Source: Haloarcula pelagica (GTDB taxonomy: Archaea > Halobacteriota > Halobacteria > Halobacteriales > Haloarculaceae). From it: DNA of 64,000 nucleotides. The stretch lies in NCBI RefSeq assembly GCF_030127105.1, contig NZ_CP126161.1, forward strand, positions 2,604,001 to 2,668,000, read 5' to 3'. The notes below the pieces were generated by a model. That model was given only the letters and a program-made list of their open reading frames with translations. It was not told where the DNA came from and did no database searches. Of the stretch, positions 58,917-64,000 are shown piece by piece; position 1 is the first letter of the stretch, and each line of letters opens with the position of its first letter. The position numbers and the translations under genes were made by a program.

Positions 58917-60836
58917 ATGTCTTCGCCAACAGGCACCGACGACGGTGCCGCGGCTCCCGATGGGGGAGCCGTCGTCTACGATCTCGCTGCAGAGTGTACC
59001 GCCGACGATCTGGAGGAGGATGGCCGCTATCTCGCCACCGTCAACGGTGTCGTCGAGTACGGTGTCTTCGTCGATCTCTCCGATGCCGTCTCCGGGCTCG
59101 TCCACGACTCGAACCTGCTGGGCGACTACGAGGTCGGCGACGAGTTCGTCGTCGAACTCGCCGAGGTCCGTCCCGACGGCGACCTCAGTTTCGACGAGGT
59201 CCGACTCGACGAGTACCGGGTCGAACCGGTCGCACACGGCGATCTGACGACGGTCGCCGATCTCAACGACGCCACCGGCGAGGCCGTCGTCGTCGAGGGC
59301 ACGGTCGTCCAGATCAAACAGACCGGCGGCCCCACGGTGTTCCAGCTCCGGGACACGACCGGTGTGGTCCCGTGTGCGGCCTTCGACGAGGCGGGCGTCC
59401 GTGCCTACCCCGATGTCGAGATGGACGATGTCGTCCGGATCGCCGGCCGTGCCGAGGAACGGGACGGCGGCGTCCAGATCGAAGTGGACTCGCTGACCGT
59501 CCTCGACGAGAAGGCCGGGACTGCCGTCCGGGACGACCTCGACGCCGCTCTCGCCGAACTGGCCGAACCGGCCGACATCGACCCGCTGGTCGAGTGGCCG
59601 GCCTTCGAGAAGCTCTGGGACGACCTCCGGGAGGTCGCGACCGAACTCCGCCGGACGGTGCTCGCCGGCCGGCCGATCCGGATGCGCCACCACGCCGACG
59701 GGGACGGCCTCTGTGCCAGCGTCCCGCTGCAGGTCGCCCTCCAGCGGTTCATCGCCCAGCAGTACGAGGACAGCGACGCGCCCCAGCACCTCCTCAAGCG
59801 GCTGCCGAGCAAGGCCCCCTACTACGAGATGGAGGATGTCACCCGGGATCTGAACTTCGCGCTGGAGGACCGGACCCGCCACGGCCAGAAGCTCCCGATG
59901 CTGCTGATGCTCGACAACGGCTCGACCGAGGAGGACACGCCGGCCTACCGGAACCTCCGGCACTACGACATCCCCGTGGTCGTCGTCGACCACCACCACC
60001 CCGACCCCGAAGCCGTCGAGCCGCTCATCGAGCACCACGTCAACCCCTACCTCCACGACGAGGACTACCGGATCACGACCGGGATGCTCTGTGTCGAACT
60101 GGCCCGGATGATCGACCCGACGCTGAGCGAGGAGCTCCAGCACGTCCCCGCGGTCGCGGGGCTTTCGGATCGCTCGGAGGGCGAGGCGATGCCCGACTAC
60201 CTCGACCTCGCCGCCGAGACGGGCTACGACGAGAGCGACCTGCGGGACATCGGCGAAGCGCTTGACTACGCGACCCACTGGCTGCGCTACAGCTCAGGCG
60301 AACAGCTCGTGAGCGACGTGCTCAACGTCGATTGTGACGACCGCGGGCGCCACGAGGAGATCGTCGACTTCCTCGCCGATCGGGCCCAGCGCGATGTCGA
60401 CGAGCAACTCGACGCCGCGATGCACCACGTCGCCCACGAGCGGCTGGACAACGGCGCTCACCTCTACCGGATCGACGTGGAGAACCACGCCCACCGCTTT
60501 ACCTACCCAGCGCCGGGGAAGACGACCGGCGAGATCCACGACCGGAAGGTCGCCGAGACGGGCGACCCCGTCATCACTATCGGCTACGGGCCGGACTTTG
60601 CCGTCCTGCGAAGCGACGGCGTCCGGCTCGACATCCCGCGGATGGTCAGCGAACTCACCGCCGAGGTCGACGGTGGCGGCGTCTCCGGCGGGGGCCACCT
60701 CGTCGTCGGCTCGATCAAGTTCGTCTCCGGGATGCGCGACGAGGTGCTCGACGCCCTCGTCGAGAAGATGGCCGAGGCGGAGATCGACGAAGACCTCGGA
60801 AGCTCGACGGCGCTGCCCGAAGACATCGACGCCTGA
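58917..60836 (+). CDS. DHH-family phosphoesterase with S1 and OB domains (RecJ-like exonuclease)
   Basis: ATG at 58917 gives 639 residues. An S1-like domain (about 30-100, [36 protein letters not shown]) is followed by an OB/tRNA-anticodon-type domain (about 120-200), a DHH domain with [21 protein letters not shown] and [11 protein letters not shown], and a DHHA1 end with [14 protein letters not shown]. This is the archaeal RecJ-like group acting on single-stranded nucleic acid. The DHH motif is intact, unlike in the gene at 50225. Confidence 0.88.
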   Translation: MSSPTGTDDGAAAPDGGAVVYDLAAECTADDLEEDGRYLATVNGVVEYGVFVDLSDAVSGLVHDSNLLGDYEVGDEFVVELAEVRPDGDLSFDEVRLDEYRVEPVAHGDLTTVADLNDATGEAVVVEGTVVQIKQTGGPTVFQLRDTTGVVPCAAFDEAGVRAYPDVEMDDVVRIAGRAEERDGGVQIEVDSLTVLDEKAGTAVRDDLDAALAELAEPADIDPLVEWPAFEKLWDDLREVATELRRTVLAGRPIRMRHHADGDGLCASVPLQVALQRFIAQQYEDSDAPQHLLKRLPSKAPYYEMEDVTRDLNFALEDRTRHGQKLPMLLMLDNGSTEEDTPAYRNLRHYDIPVVVVDHHHPDPEAVEPLIEHHVNPYLHDEDYRITTGMLCVELARMIDPTLSEELQHVPAVAGLSDRSEGEAMPDYLDLAAETGYDESDLRDIGEALDYATHWLRYSSGEQLVSDVLNVDCDDRGRHEEIVDFLADRAQRDVDEQLDAAMHHVAHERLDNGAHLYRIDVENHAHRFTYPAPGKTTGEIHDRKVAETGDPVITIGYGPDFAVLRSDGVRLDIPRMVSELTAEVDGGGVSGGGHLVVGSIKFVSGMRDEVLDALVEKMAEAEIDEDLGSSTALPEDIDA

Positions 60837-60848
60837 GCAGCGACGCCA

Positions 60849-62477
60849 TCACTTCTCGCCGAAATCGACCCGTCGAACGGCCAACACGGCCAGGATTCCC
60901 ACGCCGAGCCCGATCCCGAGCAACTCCAAGGGGAGGTCGCCGGTTCCGCCCTGCCAGTCGGCGTCGAACACGCGCCCGTAGTACGACGCCACCTCCGTCC
61001 CGTGGAGGAGCAAGACGACCTCTCGGTTCTCGGTCGCGGCCTGTTCGTTCCAGTTGAGGCTGCCGACGACGACGCGGTCGTCGACGACCGCGCCCTTCGC
61101 GTGGATTTTCTCGTACCGACCCGCCGGCTCGGCGACGCGAGCCGATAGCGGCGTGTCGGTCCGCTCGGCCCACTCCCGGAACCGCTCGACCGTCCGTGTG
61201 TTCTCCTCGCGGACGTACCACGCGTCGCTCAAGAGGAGCCGAACTTCGACGCCTCGCTTGGCCGCTCGGCGCAGCGCCCGCAAGAGCGGTTCGTCCCAGC
61301 CGCCGACTGTCGGCTGGACGACGGCGATTCGCCGGTCGGCGTCGTCGAGTGTCTCGACCAGGCGTCGCTGTGCGTTGTCCGGTGTGACCAGGAGCTCGGT
61401 TCGCTCGACGGTGACGGCCGTCGGCTCGAACTGCTGTGGATAGCTCCCAACCGCTCGCTCGCCGCGTTCGAACTGCCGGCCGCGTCGGTACGAGTCCCAG
61501 GCCGTCGCGTCCTGCCAGCCCGTGTCGTCCCGGAACGTCGTCGCCAGGCCGTCGACGACGCTCGACTGGCCGGTCACGACACCCCACCCGCGGCTACTGT
61601 TGCCCCCCGTCCCGGCCGGCTTCCAGTTCTCGGTCAGGACGACTGCCCGGTCGTCGGCGACGGCGTACTTCGCGTGGTGGTAGCGATAGCGGGCCCGCGG
61701 TCCCGAGAGCAGTCTGACTTCGACGCCGGCCTCGACGAGCCGGTCGAGGGTCCGGGCCTCCGCGCGGGTCCGCTCGCCGACCGGCTCTCCCTCTAGCAGG
61801 ACTCGGACCCGCGCGCCACGGTCTTTCGCCCGGACGAGCGCGTCCGCGACTCGCTCGGAACTGAGCGTGTAACCGGCCAGCAGGAGCCGATCGTCGGCCG
61901 CTCGAAGCGGTCCGAGTGGGGTGCCGGGCGCATCAGGGAGGGTGAACGCCCGGACCGTCCCGCCGCGTGCGGTGACGACCGGCCTGTCCGTCCGCCCGAG
62001 CGGTCGCCAGCGGATCGCCGACCCGGAGACGACGCCGATCTCGCCCTCGCTGGCGTCGGTGTACCGGACGCTGTCGACAGTCCGTCCGTCTCTCGTGAGG
62101 CGGAGTTGCTCGCCGCTGTTTGCCAGTTCCGGGTGGCCCGCGAGCCCGACGACGGGGTGGTCGACCAGCGGCCGGACGGCCTCGGGCGCGGCGGTCACCA
62201 CGACCGTTCCGGTGACGGTTTCGTTCGGGAGCGTGGCCCTCGACTGGCCGTCAGAGAGCGTATACCGACCGAGAGCGGTCCCGTCGGACACGTCGAGGAC
62301 GACGAACTCGCCGGTGTCGCCACTGGCGACGGGATTGGGGTAGACCGCGTGGATCGACGTACCGGGGGCGGTCGCGTCCGTGGTCGCCGGCGCCGTACGC
62401 GCTCCGGCGACGCCCGGTCCACAGACGGCCGGCGTGACGAGCAGGCAGATCAACGCGAGGGTGACGAGCGACCGCAT
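60849..62477 (-). CDS. Secreted phospholipase D-superfamily protein with lamin-tail-like domain
   Basis: A 542-residue protein: signal peptide (1-26); a lamin-tail-like beta domain (about 40-145, HAVYPNPVASGDTGEFVVLDV); two PLD domains, each with H-x-K motifs (YHHAKYAVADD near 266 and KIHAKGAVVDD near 457); and a C-terminal membrane helix (LELLGIGLGVGILAVLAV) with a basic tail. Probably an outside-facing phosphodiesterase or transphosphatidylase; the substrate is unknown. Convergent with the DHH gene (12-base gap). Confidence 0.85.
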   Translation of the reverse strand: MRSLVTLALICLLVTPAVCGPGVAGARTAPATTDATAPGTSIHAVYPNPVASGDTGEFVVLDVSDGTALGRYTLSDGQSRATLPNETVTGTVVVTAAPEAVRPLVDHPVVGLAGHPELANSGEQLRLTRDGRTVDSVRYTDASEGEIGVVSGSAIRWRPLGRTDRPVVTARGGTVRAFTLPDAPGTPLGPLRAADDRLLLAGYTLSSERVADALVRAKDRGARVRVLLEGEPVGERTRAEARTLDRLVEAGVEVRLLSGPRARYRYHHAKYAVADDRAVVLTENWKPAGTGGNSSRGWGVVTGQSSVVDGLATTFRDDTGWQDATAWDSYRRGRQFERGERAVGSYPQQFEPTAVTVERTELLVTPDNAQRRLVETLDDADRRIAVVQPTVGGWDEPLLRALRRAAKRGVEVRLLLSDAWYVREENTRTVERFREWAERTDTPLSARVAEPAGRYEKIHAKGAVVDDRVVVGSLNWNEQAATENREVVLLLHGTEVASYYGRVFDADWQGGTGDLPLELLGIGLGVGILAVLAVRRVDFGEK

Positions 62478-62537
62478 CGGGGGGTCTGGTCGCCCCTCGG
62501 TACAAAAGGGTTCGGCGCTCGGGGACGGGTGACCGGC

Positions 62538-63845
62538 TCAGGCGCTCGCGGCCTTCTCGGCCTCGGCCTGGACGAGGTACGCCCGGTCGTCGACGTACTG
62601 GGCGGCCTCCTCCAGGGCGCGTTCGGTCCCGATCTGGCGCAGCGCCCACGCGGCCGACGCGCGGGCCTGGTCGCTGTCGTCGCTTTCGAGTACGTCGGCG
62701 AGCGGTTCGACCGCGCGGGTGTCGCCCAGCAGTCCCAGCGTGCGGGCGGCCACCGAGCGGATGTCCTCGTTCTCCGCGTCGAGGCGGTTCGCGACCGGCT
62801 GGACCGACTCGGGGCTGCCGATCGAACCGAGCGCCCGCAGAGTCACTTTCTGGAGCGCGGGGTCGCCGTCCCCGTCGATGAAGTCGTGGAGCGTCTCGCA
62901 GGCGCGGTCGTCGCCGATCTTCCCGAGCACCTTGATCGGCCCCTTGTCCCGGCGCTGGGCCTTCTGGTGCATCGCGTCGAAGGCCTCCTGGGCGTCGCTG
63001 CCGAGATGGTAGAAGATGTCGACGATGTACTCCTCCATGAACTCCGAGCCCAGGGTGTCGAACGCGAACAGGACATCCTCGATGTTGCCCTCCTTCGCGT
63101 GGAGCTTCGCAGCGTTCCACTCGGGCGGGAAGTCCTTGCGGTTCTCGTTCGTGAGGATGTCGTAGAACCCGCGGGCGTCGAGCTGTTCCTGGACGGTGAG
63201 GTCGCTCCAGACCTCGGCTGCCTCCAGGTCGTCTTCGAGCGTCTCGGCGGCCTCCAGCAGGCCGGCGATGGTCTCGTCGTCCTCGTCGGCGTCCAGGCCG
63301 GCGTCACCGACCGCGTCGGCGACCATCCCCAGTGCCGAGGCGGCGCTTCCGAGGTCGGCGTCGGTCTCCGCGTCGTGGCTGACGTGTTCGCTCGCCGCGT
63401 CGAGGAACGACCGGACCGCGTCGAGGGCCTCCTCCTCGCCGTCTTCGGTCCACTCGCTGTCCTCGATCGTCGCCTGTGCGTCCTCGACGATCCCGACCAC
63501 GTCCTCGGCGTACGGGCCGCGCTGTTCTTCGAGGCCGTCCCGGAGGTCCGATAGCCGGGACTCCAGTTCCTCGCGCGGGTCCGCCGCGTCCTCGTCGTCC
63601 TCGTCCGGTTCCGGGAGGTCGGCCGACTCGATGTCGCTCTCGATGTCGTCGAGTGCCGCCTCGACCTCGTCTAAGTCGGCCTCTGTCTCGGCGGCGTCGA
63701 GGGCGCTCTCGGCCTCGTCGAGCCGCGAATCGAGCGTGTCGGCGCTCAGCTCCGTCCCGGCGGCGTCCTCGGCTGCCTCGGCCTCCTCGTCGGCGGCGTC
63801 GGCCCCGTCGTCGGGTGCCTCGGTCTCGTCGTCCCCGTTGCTCAT
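62538..63845 (-). CDS. HEAT-repeat protein with acidic coiled N-terminus
   Basis: ATG at 63845 gives 435 residues; the longer frame adds 9 residues. The first half is extremely acidic and helical (AAETEADLDEVEAALDDIESDIES). The second half holds HEAT/PBS-type repeats (LGKIGDDRACETLHDFIDGDGDPALQKVTLRALGSIG, and ESVQPVANRLDAENEDIRSVAARTLGLLGDTRAVEPLADVL). A scaffold for protein interactions; partner unknown. Confidence 0.85.
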   Translation of the reverse strand: MSNGDDETEAPDDGADAADEEAEAAEDAAGTELSADTLDSRLDEAESALDAAETEADLDEVEAALDDIESDIESADLPEPDEDDEDAADPREELESRLSDLRDGLEEQRGPYAEDVVGIVEDAQATIEDSEWTEDGEEEALDAVRSFLDAASEHVSHDAETDADLGSAASALGMVADAVGDAGLDADEDDETIAGLLEAAETLEDDLEAAEVWSDLTVQEQLDARGFYDILTNENRKDFPPEWNAAKLHAKEGNIEDVLFAFDTLGSEFMEEYIVDIFYHLGSDAQEAFDAMHQKAQRRDKGPIKVLGKIGDDRACETLHDFIDGDGDPALQKVTLRALGSIGSPESVQPVANRLDAENEDIRSVAARTLGLLGDTRAVEPLADVLESDDSDQARASAAWALRQIGTERALEEAAQYVDDRAYLVQAEAEKAASA

Positions 63846-63966
63846 GTACGACGGTGTGTCGGTACGGGCCAAAGGCGTTTCCTTTCCGAGTCACGCCGCG
63901 CTCGGAGCCGGACCGCCCGGGGGAGAAACCACATACGCTTAGGTCTCCCACTGTGCAGCCTTGGCT

Positions 63967-64000
63967 ATGACAGCCGACAGCGTGCAGTCGCTGATCGACC
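63967..64000 (+). CDS. Start of a gene cut by the window end
   Basis: ATG at 63967 begins MTADSVQSLID and runs off the window. A/T-rich ACATACGCTTAGG (63931-63943) lies about 25 bases upstream, fitting a TATA box for a leaderless message. Too short to identify. Confidence 0.45.
   Translation, partial: MTADSVQSLID

Overview
The window is about 65% G+C. Its proteins are acidic, many genes look leaderless behind TATA boxes, and it carries archaeal pilins, an Orc1/Cdc6 initiator, KEOPS Pcc1, Rps3Ae, halocyanin, an Agl23-type membrane protein and a JAMM protease. This is a haloarchaeal (Halobacteria) chromosome; I cannot name the genus.

Layout. (1) 1-10.0 kb, host: the end of a type IV pilus assembly ATPase gene, its PilC/TadC-type membrane partner and five small pilin-like genes in one overlapping + operon, facing a convergent 1267-residue pilin-anchored surface protein. 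(2) 10.23-43.92 kb: an integrated element of about 33.7 kb lying at the 3' end of tRNA-Ala(GGC). A 24-bp perfect direct repeat of the tRNA 3' end marks both borders, and a tyrosine integrase sits just inside the distal border. (3) 44.2-49.4 kb, host: a second, paralogous set of the same five pilin-like genes plus another convergent surface protein, without its own ATPase or PilC. (4) 49.7-64 kb, host: rps15, a frameshifted RecJ-like gene, pcc1, rps3ae, halocyanin, purK, an Agl23-like gene, ribH, an aminotransferase, a RibL-like gene, JAMM protease, a DHH phosphoesterase, a phospholipase D-like gene and a HEAT-repeat gene.

The element has four blocks. The left block (10.4-18.1 kb) holds the integrase, a minus-strand run of zinc-ribbon/HTH genes, a winged-helix repressor with candidate operators, a predicted structured RNA, and a short Orc1/Cdc6 gene flanked by iteron-like repeats and an 11-bp inverted repeat (candidate origin). 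The next block (18.4-22.8 kb) carries two PilA-type adhesion pilins, a LAGLIDADG-like gene, a second, catalytic-core-only tyrosine recombinase, and an AbrB-like gene leading five tiny membrane proteins. The third block (22.98-37.5 kb) is one nearly gapless + operon of about 20 genes. It encodes a secreted anchored protein, many small membrane proteins, a 910-residue PKD/Thr-Pro-rich membrane protein, a P-loop ATPase and a 731-residue mosaic surface protein. The last block (37.8-43.9 kb) is a minus-strand operon of zinc-ribbon, HTH and modular proteins joined by recurring TDGG linkers.

I see no capsid, portal, terminase, relaxase or transposase gene. Gene content fits an element that spreads inside membrane vesicles or pleomorphic membrane virions (pR1SE-plasmid-like or pleolipovirus-like) better than a tailed virus. 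That is inference from architecture, not homology, because no search was run.
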